The notes under the pieces: generated by a model
The model's database searches: none
What the model was told of the DNA's origin: nothing
Seen by the model: the letters and a program-made list of their open reading frames with translations, nothing else
Program-made: the position numbers and the translations under genes
Shown here: one piece after another, positions 25,685-33,684 of the stretch
Numbering within the stretch: the first letter of the stretch is position 1
How the letters are laid out: each line of letters opens with the position of its first letter
Assembly: GCA_013204985.1 (NCBI GenBank)
Contig: JABMLG010000003.1
Coordinates: 62,001-126,000, forward strand
Source: Microbacteriaceae bacterium VKM Ac-2855
GTDB taxonomy: Bacteria > Actinomycetota > Actinomycetes > Actinomycetales > Microbacteriaceae
DNA length: 64,000 nt
Direction: 5' to 3'

Positions 25685-27329
25685 GCGCGGACCCCTTCGC
25701 CGCGGACGCGGCGGGCGCCCGGAGGTGGAACGTGGTCGCGTCCTGGAACGCCGCCGCGGCCGAGAGGCAGACTCGGTCCTGCCACGGCCGGCCGACGAGC
25801 TGCACACCCACCGGGAGTCCGTCGGGTGCCGACCCGGCGGGCATCATCAGGGCGGGGAAGCCGAGGTAGTCGAACATCCGGGTGTTGCGCGGGATGACGT
25901 CGTGCAGGTTGAAGCGTTCGCCGTCGACCGACATGGTCAGGTCGTCGAGCCGGGGAGCCGTGGCGCCGATGCCCGGGGTGAGCAGCATGTCGACACCGGC
26001 CTCGTCCATCCGCTGCAGCACGGCGCGCTGCGCGAGCGGGCGGCGTCGGAGGGCGCGGAGGTAGTCGGCGGCGGTCGGCACGAAGCTGAGGTCGAAGCGC
26101 GCGCGGGTGCCGTCGTCGAAGAGCGACGCCGTTGCGGCGTTCGCCTCCTGGTTGGCGGCGAGCTCGCCGTAGAAGATGGTCCAGCATTCGCCGTCGACGT
26201 CGGCGAGCCCGCCGACGTGCTCCATGCCGTCGAAGTCCAGCTCGACGATCGCGGCGCCGAGCGAGCGGAAGGTCGCGATCGCGGCGTCGTAGGCGGCGAG
26301 CACGGCGGAGTCGCAGCGCTCGGTGAACCAGGCGCGGGGCACACCGATGCGCAGACCTGCGACGAGCGAGGCGTCCGCGTGCAGAGGCGGAACGGTCGCG
26401 AAGGTGGTGGGGTCGACGCCATCCGAGCCCGCGACGACGGCGAGCGTGCGGGCGAGGTCGCGGGCGCTGCGCGCCATGGGGCCGACGTGATCGAGGGTCC
26501 ACGAGAGGCTTGCGACACCGGTGCGCGGCACGAGGCCGTAGGTGGGCTTGATGCCGGTGATGCCGCAGAGGGCGGCGGGCACGCGGATGCTGCCCCCCGT
26601 GTCGCTACCCAGCGCCAGCGGCACGATGCGGGCGGCGAGAGCGGATCCGGAGCCGGTGGAGGAGCCGCCGGTCCAGCGCTCCTCGTCCCACGGGTTGCGC
26701 ACGGCGCCGTAGCGCGCGCCGACCGGGCCGCCGCAGGCGAACTCGGTCGTGGCCGCCATGAAGACGGGCACGGCGCCGGCCGCGCGCAGCCGGGCCACGA
26801 CGGTGGCATCGGCAGGGGCGACGCGGTCACCGGTCTGCAGGGATCCGCTGGTGACGATCGCCCCCTCGACATCGATGATGTCCTTCACCGCGAAGGGGAT
26901 GCCCTCCAGCGCTCGGGCGGTGCCGGCGGCCCAGCGCGCGGTGCTCTCGGCCGCCGCATCGGCGGTGCCACGGATCACCCGCAGCACCGCATCCGACCAC
27001 ACCGCGTCGGCCACCCAGAGCGGGGCGAGCGTCGCGAACACCGCGGTCGGCGTCGTGACGCCGGCGGCGTACGCGGCGAGCAGCCCCTCGACGTCGGCGC
27101 TCGCCACGTCGAAATCGGCGGGGCTCGGCGGCAGCGGAGTTACGACGTCGGTGGCGGGAGCATCACGCGGGGGCCCTTGGCCCAGCAGCCGCTCGAACAG
27201 CTGCGCGCTGTGCGCCGGCTCGGCGGCGAGCGCGGACGGCGACGCCGGCAGGGGCCGCGCCCGGCTCGCCGCGAGCGCATCCTCGAGCTGAGGAGTGATC
27301 GTGGCGAGCACGGCCGCGAAGTGGCTCAC
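25677..27329 (-). CDS. Amidase-signature hydrolase
   Basis: A 550-residue amidase-signature enzyme with the Ser-cis-Ser-Lys triad in place: Lys149 (FAVKDII), Ser223 (GGSSTGSGSA, 221-230) and Ser247 (GSDTGGSIRVP, 241-251). It is closest in style to the AtzF/GatA-like amidases that attack ureido or allophanate-type bonds; the first 80 residues form an extra helical segment. GTG 27329 overlaps the nitrilase stop (GTGA). Within a RutA-containing operon it probably hydrolyses an amide or ureido intermediate (inference). Confidence 0.88.
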   Translation of the reverse strand: MSHFAAVLATITPQLEDALAASRARPLPASPSALAAEPAHSAQLFERLLGQGPPRDAPATDVVTPLPPSPADFDVASADVEGLLAAYAAGVTTPTAVFATLAPLWVADAVWSDAVLRVIRGTADAAAESTARWAAGTARALEGIPFAVKDIIDVEGAIVTSGSLQTGDRVAPADATVVARLRAAGAVPVFMAATTEFACGGPVGARYGAVRNPWDEERWTGGSSTGSGSALAARIVPLALGSDTGGSIRVPAALCGITGIKPTYGLVPRTGVASLSWTLDHVGPMARSARDLARTLAVVAGSDGVDPTTFATVPPLHADASLVAGLRIGVPRAWFTERCDSAVLAAYDAAIATFRSLGAAIVELDFDGMEHVGGLADVDGECWTIFYGELAANQEANAATASLFDDGTRARFDLSFVPTAADYLRALRRRPLAQRAVLQRMDEAGVDMLLTPGIGATAPRLDDLTMSVDGERFNLHDVIPRNTRMFDYLGFPALMMPAGSAPDGLPVGVQLVGRPWQDRVCLSAAAAFQDATTFHLRAPAASAAKGSAHH

Positions 27330-28240
27330 GCCGGCACCGGCACCGCGGCGTGCGCCTCGGCGAGGTAGCGGAACACCCCGGGTGTCCGGTCGGAACCGAG
27401 TGGGAAGGCGGCGCGCTGGGCGGCCACCTGGGCCACATCGATCGTCGCGGCGATCGAGTCGCCGGCGGTGTGCGGAGCGGCGGTGTCGATCAGCGTGCCG
27501 TCGGGCGCGACGATGCAGGAGCGGCCGAAGTAGCTCACCGTCTTGCCGTCGAGGGTCTCCACACCACCGCGGTTGGGCGCGATGATCCATGTCTGCGTCT
27601 CGAGGCCGCGCACCTGCAGCTCCTGCGTGAACAGGGTCTCGCGGAAACCCATCGACGACACGAGCACCAGCATCACCTCGGCACCGGCGGCGCGGGAGGC
27701 GAGCCAGTACTCGGGGAAGGAGCGGTCGTAGCAGATCAGCATGCCGAAGCGCGTTCCGAAGGCCTCGAAGATCACGGGGCCGGTGCCGGGGGAGAAGAAG
27801 TACTTCTCGTCCACGTCCGACAGCTCGTTCTTCGGGATCGACGTCTTCCTGTAGCTCCACCGCTCATCGCCGTTGATGTCGACCCCGCGCACGAGCTCGC
27901 CGTTCGCGTCGATCATCACCGCCGAGTTGTACTGGGCGTCGCCCGCGTCCTCGTAGAGTCCGAAGACGACGCCGGTGTTCAGCCGTTTCGCCGCGGCGGC
28001 GAAGCGGTCGGTGTCGGGGCCCGGGATCGTCTGGGCCCAGGCCTTGTACGCGTCGTTCGTGCCGCCGCAGAAGTACGGGGTGGTGCACAGTTCCGGGAAC
28101 ACGACGAGGTCGACATCCGGGCCCGCCGCCTGTTCGAACAGCGCGATCAGCTCATCCATCGCCTCCGTGCGGTCGGCGGGGGTGGAGCCGGCCTGCACGA
28201 CGACGACGTTCAGCACCGGAGCGGCCGCCGCGCCGGTCAT
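27326..28240 (-). CDS. Nitrilase-superfamily carbamoyl/ureido hydrolase
   Basis: A 304-residue C-N hydrolase with Glu50 ([10 protein letters not shown]), Lys132 (SYRKTSIP) and Cys170 ([12 protein letters not shown]): the complete nitrilase triad. The [16 protein letters not shown] and NRGGVE stretches resemble the beta-ureidopropionase/N-carbamoyl-amide branch (a pyrimidine-degradation activity in other organisms). ATG 28240 overlaps the RutA-like stop (ATGA) and the gene's stop overlaps the amidase start. It may cleave the ureido product of the oxygenase. Confidence 0.88.
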   Translation of the reverse strand: MTGAAAAPVLNVVVVQAGSTPADRTEAMDELIALFEQAAGPDVDLVVFPELCTTPYFCGGTNDAYKAWAQTIPGPDTDRFAAAAKRLNTGVVFGLYEDAGDAQYNSAVMIDANGELVRGVDINGDERWSYRKTSIPKNELSDVDEKYFFSPGTGPVIFEAFGTRFGMLICYDRSFPEYWLASRAAGAEVMLVLVSSMGFRETLFTQELQVRGLETQTWIIAPNRGGVETLDGKTVSYFGRSCIVAPDGTLIDTAAPHTAGDSIAATIDVAQVAAQRAAFPLGSDRTPGVFRYLAEAHAAVPVPA

Positions 28241-29316
28241 GCCGGCACCGCGACGGTGCGCGAGGTGAGCAGCGGCATGATGCGCGTGCCGAACTTCTCG
28301 ACACCCTCGACGAAGTCGTCGAAGACCAGCAGCACACCCTTGGTGCCCTCGACCTCGCCCGCCTCGTCCAGCATCCGGGCGACGTTCTCGTACGAGCCGA
28401 CGAGCGTGCCCATGTTCATGTTCACGGCGCCCTCGGGCAGCGAGATGCGCGAGGCGGTGTTGCCCTCCTCCGCGTTCACGTCGGTCTTGGCCTGGCCGGT
28501 CATCCAGCCGATCGCCTCGTGGTCGACGCCGTCGTTGTAGAGCTGCCACTTGGCCTGCGCGGCCTCGTCGGTCTCTTCGGCGATGATCATGAACAGCACG
28601 TAGCTGCCCACGTCGCGGCCGGTCTTGGCTGCGGCCGCGATCAGGGCCTGGTTCTGCGGCGCATAGGCGGTGGGCGTGTTCACGCCGACGCCCATCGAGA
28701 AGTTGTAGTCCGAGTACTTCGCCGCGAACTCCATGCCCTGGCTGGACTGTCCGGCCGAGACGATCGGGATGTGCGCCGACGGCTGCGGCTTCATCTGGCA
28801 GTCGTCCATGGTGAAGAACTCACCCGTGAAGTTGGACTCGCCGGTCTCCCACAGCTCCTTCATGACCTGCATGTACTCGGTCTGGTAGCGGTAGCGGCGC
28901 TCGAAGTGCACGGCGTCGCCAGGCCAGAGACCCATCTGGTCGTACTCGGCCTTCTGCCAGCCCGCGACGAGGTTGAGGCCGAAGCGCCCGTGCGAGATGG
29001 AGTCGATGGTCGAGGCCATCCGTGCGGCGATGGCCGGCGGAATGGTCAGCACGGCCGTGGTCGCGAACAGCTTGATCCGTTCGGTCTGCGCGGCCAGGCC
29101 GGCCATCAGCGTGAACGACTCGAGGTTGTAGTCCCAGAACTCGCTCGGGCCGCCGTAGCCGTGCAGCTTGATCATCGAGAGGGCGAAGTCGAAGCCGTGC
29201 TTCTCGGCCGCCTGCACGATCGCGAGGTTGTGGTCGTAGGAGGGCTTGTACTGCGGCGAGGTGGTGGAGATGAGCCAGCCGTTGCTGCCGATCGGGATGA
29301 AGACGCCGATATCCAT
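28237..29316 (-). CDS. rutA: RutA-like pyrimidine oxygenase
   Basis: A 359-residue LLM flavin monooxygenase strongly resembling RutA, which opens the uracil/thymine ring with FMNH2 and O2. Extended RutA signatures: [16 protein letters not shown] (3-18), [75 protein letters not shown] and [20 protein letters not shown] near the C-terminus. The first ATG (29316) follows GAAAGG. It sits between an ABC permease and the nitrilase; RutC, RutD, RutE and the flavin reductase RutF are absent nearby, so FMNH2 must come from elsewhere. Confidence 0.9.
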   Translation of the reverse strand: MDIGVFIPIGSNGWLISTTSPQYKPSYDHNLAIVQAAEKHGFDFALSMIKLHGYGGPSEFWDYNLESFTLMAGLAAQTERIKLFATTAVLTIPPAIAARMASTIDSISHGRFGLNLVAGWQKAEYDQMGLWPGDAVHFERRYRYQTEYMQVMKELWETGESNFTGEFFTMDDCQMKPQPSAHIPIVSAGQSSQGMEFAAKYSDYNFSMGVGVNTPTAYAPQNQALIAAAAKTGRDVGSYVLFMIIAEETDEAAQAKWQLYNDGVDHEAIGWMTGQAKTDVNAEEGNTASRISLPEGAVNMNMGTLVGSYENVARMLDEAGEVEGTKGVLLVFDDFVEGVEKFGTRIMPLLTSRTVAVPA

Positions 29317-29342
29317 GGTGTGGGTTCCTTTCGGTTACGGGG

Positions 29343-30371
29343 TTAGGAGTTCTTGGCCGCGTTCGCAGCGGATCGCACCGCGTGCCGCCGGATGGTCTGC
29401 GAGACGGCGACCGCGATGATCAGCGCGCCGCCGTAGAAGAGCTGCTGCACGAAGTTCTGCGCACCGAGCATCTGCAGCCCGACGACGCCCGAGAAGAGGA
29501 AGTAGACGGCGATGAAGGTGCCGATCGCGTTGAAGCGGCCGGGCACGATCGCGGTGGCGCCGAGGTAGCAGGCGGCGAAGGCCGGCAGCAGGAACGATTG
29601 GCCCGAGGAGGGGTCTGCGCCGCCGAGCGTGCCGGCGTACACGACACCCGCGACCGCGGCGGTCAGGCCCGCGCCGACGAAGGCGCCCACGCGCAGTCGG
29701 CGTACGTTCAGCCCGCTCAGCTCGGCGACCGGGCGGCCCATGCCGACGAAGAGCAGTCGGCGGCCCACCGGGGTGGAGGTGAGGATGATCAGCACGATGA
29801 TCGTCGCGATCAGGCCGTAGACGAAGGCGAGCGGGAGGCCGAGGAAGCCGCGCCAGCCGACCGTCGCCTGCACCAGCGCCGAGTCGACACCGGTGACGGA
29901 GGACGAGTTGCTCATCCACTGGATCAGGCCGATCATCAGCGTCGAGGTGCCGAGGGTGACGATGAAGGAGTCGATCCGAAAGGCGACCGTGAGGAGCCCG
30001 TTCACGAGTCCGACCAGCACACCCACGGCGAGGCCCGCGACGATCGCGACACCGAGCGGCAGCGCCATCTGCGCGTTCAGCACCGCGATCGTCATCGCCG
30101 AGAGCGACATGGTCGAGGCGCCCGAGAGATCGAACTCGCCGGCCGTCAGTGGGAAGAGGAAGCCCAGCGCGAGGATGAGCAGCACCGACTGCGAACCGAA
30201 CACGTTCTGCAGATTCCCGACGGTGAAGTAGGTCTGCGGCAGCAGGATGCTGAACACCGCCACGATCACGACCCAGGCGCCGAGCAGGGCGTAGCGCTCG
30301 GTGTGGCCCCACGAGAAGCGGGGTCGAGCGAGCCGCGGAGCCGCGGTGGCGGGGGATTCGAGGGTGGCCAT
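29343..30371 (-). CDS. Ribose-type ABC permease
   Basis: A 342-residue BPD_transp_2 (RbsC-like) permease with about nine to ten hydrophobic helices; typical stretches are LTAGEFDLSGASTMSL, VTLGTSTLMIGL and FLLPAFAACYLGATAIVPGRFNAIG. ATG 30371 touches the ATPase stop (TGATG). Although the family carries sugars or nucleosides, its place next to rutA suggests uptake of a pyrimidine, nucleoside or ureide (inference). Confidence 0.9.
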   Translation of the reverse strand: MATLESPATAAPRLARPRFSWGHTERYALLGAWVVIVAVFSILLPQTYFTVGNLQNVFGSQSVLLILALGFLFPLTAGEFDLSGASTMSLSAMTIAVLNAQMALPLGVAIVAGLAVGVLVGLVNGLLTVAFRIDSFIVTLGTSTLMIGLIQWMSNSSSVTGVDSALVQATVGWRGFLGLPLAFVYGLIATIIVLIILTSTPVGRRLLFVGMGRPVAELSGLNVRRLRVGAFVGAGLTAAVAGVVYAGTLGGADPSSGQSFLLPAFAACYLGATAIVPGRFNAIGTFIAVYFLFSGVVGLQMLGAQNFVQQLFYGGALIIAVAVSQTIRRHAVRSAANAAKNS

Positions 30372-31984
30372 CAGGCGATCTCCTTGGCGGGGGTGTCTTC
30401 GGTTGCGGGGGTGGGGGTCGCCACGAGGCTGGCGACGACGGCGGAGGCGATGGTGTCGCGGTCGATCCGGTCGCCCTCGAGCACGTCGTGCACCCGGCCG
30501 TGCGCGAGCACGATCACCCGGTCGCAGACCGAGGCGAGCTGGTCGTAGTCGGTGGAGGCGCAGACGATCGCGACGCCCTTCGCGGCGGTGCGGCGCAGCA
30601 TCGCGAAGATGCTGGCGCGGGCGCCGACGTCGATGCCCTGCGTCGGCTCCTGCAGCAGTACGAGCCGAGGGTCGTCCTGCATCCACTTGGCCAGCACCGC
30701 TTTCTGCTGGTTGCCGCCGCTGAGGGTGCCGAACAGCGCCGACGGATCCGCCGGGCGCACGTCGTACTCGGTGGCGAGACGGCCGGCGTGCTCGCGCTCG
30801 CGGGCGGTCGAGACGCCGAGCATCCCGCGGAGTCGGTGCAGCACCGGCAGCGTGATGTTCTGCTCGACACTCAGCGTGCCCACACCGCCCTGCACCTTGC
30901 GGTCGGCCGGAACGTAGACGATGCGGCCGGCGATGGAGGCGCGCGGCGAGCCGGCCGCGAGGTCGCGGCGCTCGCCGTGCACGTGCAGTTCGCCCGTCGC
31001 GGAGACCGCGCCGTAGAGCCCGGGCAGCACGTCCTCGACGCCCGAGCCGGCCAGACCCGTGACACCCACGATCTCGCCGTCGGCGACATCGAAGGAGAGT
31101 CCGTCGACCGCGCGAGCGCTGAGATCGCGGACGCTGACCACCGGCTCGCCGCCGGCCGCGCGGATGCTGCGCGGCTCGGGAGCGGTGAGCCCGCGGCCCA
31201 CGATCAGCGCGACCAGCTCATCCGCCGTGGTGTCGGCCGTGTCGCGATGCGCCTGCACCCGGCCGGCCCGCAGCACGGTGACGCGGTCGGCGTGCTCGAG
31301 CACCTCGGCCATGTCGTGCGAGACCAGCAGCGCCGACATTCCACCGTCGCGGACCAGGTCCTTCACGACGCGGAAGAGCAGGTCGGCATCCTCTTTGGGG
31401 AGGAAGACGGTCGGCTCGTCGAGGACCAGCAGCGAACGGTGATCGCCCAGCTCGGCGACCGCACGCAGGATGGCGACGAGCGCCTTCTGCGTGTCGGTGA
31501 GCGAGTCGACGGTGGCGGCGGGGTCGATCGCGATGCCGTAGCGGGCGAAGAGTGCGGCCGCCTGTCGGCGTTCGTGACCCCAGCGGATGAACGGCCCGCG
31601 GCCGGCGACGACGGTCGCCAACCGCAGGTTCTCCGTCACGCTGAGCTGCGGCACGAGGGCGAGGTCCTGGTGCACGAAGCTGATGCCGAGGCGGCGGAAG
31701 TACCCGGGAGGCACCGGCACAGGAACCGACGCACCGCGCACCTGGATCGTCGCCCCAGGTTCCGGCGCGTAGGTGCCAGAGAGGATCTTGATCAAGGTCG
31801 ACTTGCCGGAGCCGTTCTCGCCCAGGAGCGCGTGCACCTGGCCGGGGCGGATCTCGAGGTCGACCCCGTCGAGGGCGGTGAGGCCGCCGAAACGCTTGGT
31901 CAGATCGAGGATGCGCAGCAGAGGCGACGTCGTGTCGGTGTTCGTGTCGGTCGTCGGCGCGAGCGCCTCCCGGGTGGTGCTCAC
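30371..31984 (-). CDS. Ribose-type ABC ATPase (two nucleotide-binding domains)
   Basis: A 537-residue RbsA/MglA-like ATPase. The first domain has an intact Walker A GENGSGKST (about 54-62) and LVLDEPTVFL; the second has the degenerate GLAGSGVED typical of this family, then SGGNQQKAVLAKWM and LLQEPTQGIDVGA. GTG 31984 overlaps the binding-protein stop (GTGA). It powers the permease at 29343-30371 with the lipoprotein at 31981-33150. Confidence 0.93.
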   Translation of the reverse strand: MSTTREALAPTTDTNTDTTSPLLRILDLTKRFGGLTALDGVDLEIRPGQVHALLGENGSGKSTLIKILSGTYAPEPGATIQVRGASVPVPVPPGYFRRLGISFVHQDLALVPQLSVTENLRLATVVAGRGPFIRWGHERRQAAALFARYGIAIDPAATVDSLTDTQKALVAILRAVAELGDHRSLLVLDEPTVFLPKEDADLLFRVVKDLVRDGGMSALLVSHDMAEVLEHADRVTVLRAGRVQAHRDTADTTADELVALIVGRGLTAPEPRSIRAAGGEPVVSVRDLSARAVDGLSFDVADGEIVGVTGLAGSGVEDVLPGLYGAVSATGELHVHGERRDLAAGSPRASIAGRIVYVPADRKVQGGVGTLSVEQNITLPVLHRLRGMLGVSTAREREHAGRLATEYDVRPADPSALFGTLSGGNQQKAVLAKWMQDDPRLVLLQEPTQGIDVGARASIFAMLRRTAAKGVAIVCASTDYDQLASVCDRVIVLAHGRVHDVLEGDRIDRDTIASAVVASLVATPTPATEDTPAKEIA

Positions 31985-33150
31985 TCGGCGGCGCCCCAGA
32001 TCGCCTCGTAACCGGCGACGTGCGCGTCACCGTAGCCGGTGCTGCCGGTGGGCGGGGTCCCCGTGTCGTCGACGTTCTCGTCGGTGAAGATCTTCAGCGG
32101 GGTCTTCTCGTCGCCGTCCTCGATGATCGGGGTGCCGGTGAGAACGCGTCCGACCTGGTCGATGGTGGCCCAGGCGAGCCACTGCATGTTCTCGCCGATG
32201 TCCATGGTGAGCACGTCGCCGTCCTGCATGATCTTCATCACGTCGGGGGTGCCGTTGTACGAGGAGGTGAAGACCGAGCCGACCTTGCCCGCGGCGGTGA
32301 CGCCGGCCTCGACGTAGAGGGTCATCGAGTCGTAGACGGGGAGCACGTAGTCGAGGTTCGGGTTGACCTGGATCTCGGACTGCACGGTGGAGGCGATCTT
32401 GGTCGCCCAATCGGCGACCGGTACGTTCACGACCTTGACGGTGCAGCCGGGGCAGTACTCGTCGAACTCTCCCTGCATCGCCTCGACGATGCCGTCGGAG
32501 GGCGGCACCTCGGCGGAGGTGATGATCAGGATGTCGCCGGTGCCCTCGGTCTCCTGGATCGCCCAGTCGGCGTTGAGGCGGCCCGACTCGGCGAACGGGG
32601 CGGTGATCTGCGCCGCGATGAGGGGCTGCAGGTCGGCCGGCAGCTCCTCGCCGTTCTGGTAAGTGTGGCTGATCACGACGGGGATGCCCTCGGCCTGAGC
32701 GCGCTCGAGCGCCGGGATGATGAGTTCGCCGTTCACGCCCTGGGCGAGGATGATGACGTCGGCCTTCTGGCTGATCGCCTGGTCGATGCCCGAGGAGTGC
32801 TCGGTGGGGGTGCCCTGGTTGGTGTACTCGACCCAGGTCGCGCCGTACTTCTCGACCAGCGCCTTGCCCTCCTCGTCGACGGCGGTGATGAAGGGCACGG
32901 CGGACGAGTTCGGGATGTTGAAGATCGTCTTCCCCGCGATCGCCGACAGGTCGAAGGCGTCGCCCTCGAAGGTGAACTCGGGGTCGACGCTGGCCGCCTC
33001 GATCTGGGCGGATGCGTACGCGACGCCCTCGGCGGAACCCTCGGTCGAGGTGCTTGCGCCGGCCTCGCCGGAGCAACTGGCGAGCAGGAGGGCACCGGCG
33101 AGCGCGAGCCCGACGGCTCCCGATCGGCGGAGGTTGGTGATGGACGGCAT
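31981..33150 (-). CDS. Ribose-type ABC substrate-binding lipoprotein
   Basis: A 389-residue Peripla_BP_4 protein with a lipoprotein signal (NLRRSGAVGLALAGALLLASC, lipobox LASC). The mature protein shows GSGIDQAISQ-like (SSGIDQAISQKADVIILAQ) and PALERAQAEGIPVVISHTY segments of the RbsB family. ATG 33150 has GGGAG 7 nt upstream; the longer frame to 33381 is leader sequence. First gene of the ten-gene minus-strand operon, so the promoter lies in 33151-33400. Substrate likely a pyrimidine-derived or ureido compound, by context only. Confidence 0.9.
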   Translation of the reverse strand: MPSITNLRRSGAVGLALAGALLLASCSGEAGASTSTEGSAEGVAYASAQIEAASVDPEFTFEGDAFDLSAIAGKTIFNIPNSSAVPFITAVDEEGKALVEKYGATWVEYTNQGTPTEHSSGIDQAISQKADVIILAQGVNGELIIPALERAQAEGIPVVISHTYQNGEELPADLQPLIAAQITAPFAESGRLNADWAIQETEGTGDILIITSAEVPPSDGIVEAMQGEFDEYCPGCTVKVVNVPVADWATKIASTVQSEIQVNPNLDYVLPVYDSMTLYVEAGVTAAGKVGSVFTSSYNGTPDVMKIMQDGDVLTMDIGENMQWLAWATIDQVGRVLTGTPIIEDGDEKTPLKIFTDENVDDTGTPPTGSTGYGDAHVAGYEAIWGAAE

Positions 33151-33295
33151 GGAGTCTCCCGGTGCGTTCGGATGGTGCGTACGAAGAGTGCAGGGCATGG
33201 CGGAGGAAGCCCGCGGCGTGGTGCGCGGGCGTCGAGTGGCGCGGGGTCGGCCGGCTGAGGCGGGGGTGTCGGCCGGTTCCTGCGGGTCTGAAGCG

Positions 33296-33360
33296 AATGT
33301 ATCCGGCACGCGTCGGCCGGAAACGCCGCTGCCGTAACGGTCCTGAAACGCTTCCGTTTC
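33296..33360 (-). promoter_or_regulatory. Promoter and operator-like inverted repeat of the rutA operon
   Basis: On the minus strand TACATT (33296-33301) lies 16 bp after TTTCCG (33318-33323), a plausible promoter giving a leader of about 140 nt. An inverted repeat GAAACGCTTCCGTTTC (33345-33360) lies just upstream and another GAAACG half-site at 33320-33325 falls on the -35 region. These could bind the GntR or TetR encoded in the operon. Confidence 0.5.
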
Positions 33361-33445
33361 GCTGGCATTAAGCCACCCCACCAGGTCGCGTGACCGGGGG
33401 TTTCGACGCGCGTCGTGGTCACGACGGCGTGGCAGGTGCCGGTGC

Positions 33446-33467
33446 GATGCGCGCGATCACGCGGATC
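33446..33467. repeat. 22-bp inverted repeat, site 1
   Basis: GATGCGCG-N6-CGCGGATC is an 8-bp inverted repeat with one mismatch, in a 34-bp stretch that recurs at 38782-38815. The rest of the 33361-33684 gap shows an 11-bp inverted pair ATTCCGTGCAC (33475-33485)/GTGCACGGAAT (33565-33575) and no gene. Confidence 0.55.
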
Positions 33468-33684
33468 CACGGGCATTCCGTGCACATCCGTGTTCGTAAA
33501 TCGGCACCGGCCGACCCTGGCGAAACACGCCCGACATCCGCGCGCGCCCTTTGCGGAAACATCCGTGCACGGAATCGGCCCACCCGAGCCACCACCGCAC
33601 CCCAGGGCCAGCCCCGATGCCCGGGGTTCGTGCCGCGAGTACACCGGAGGCGGGGCACATCCCGCGACTGGAAGAGAGACGACG

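Noticed and set aside
28237-29316. Alkanesulfonate monooxygenase SsuD
   Set aside because: The sequence follows RutA over its entire length ([30 protein letters not shown]), and the nitrilase/amidase context fits pyrimidine breakdown better than sulfonates.
33415-33684. N-terminal extension of the propeller protein
   Set aside because: The segment is intergenic in character, with inverted repeats and no ribosome binding site; ATG 33685 has GGAAGAGAG before it.
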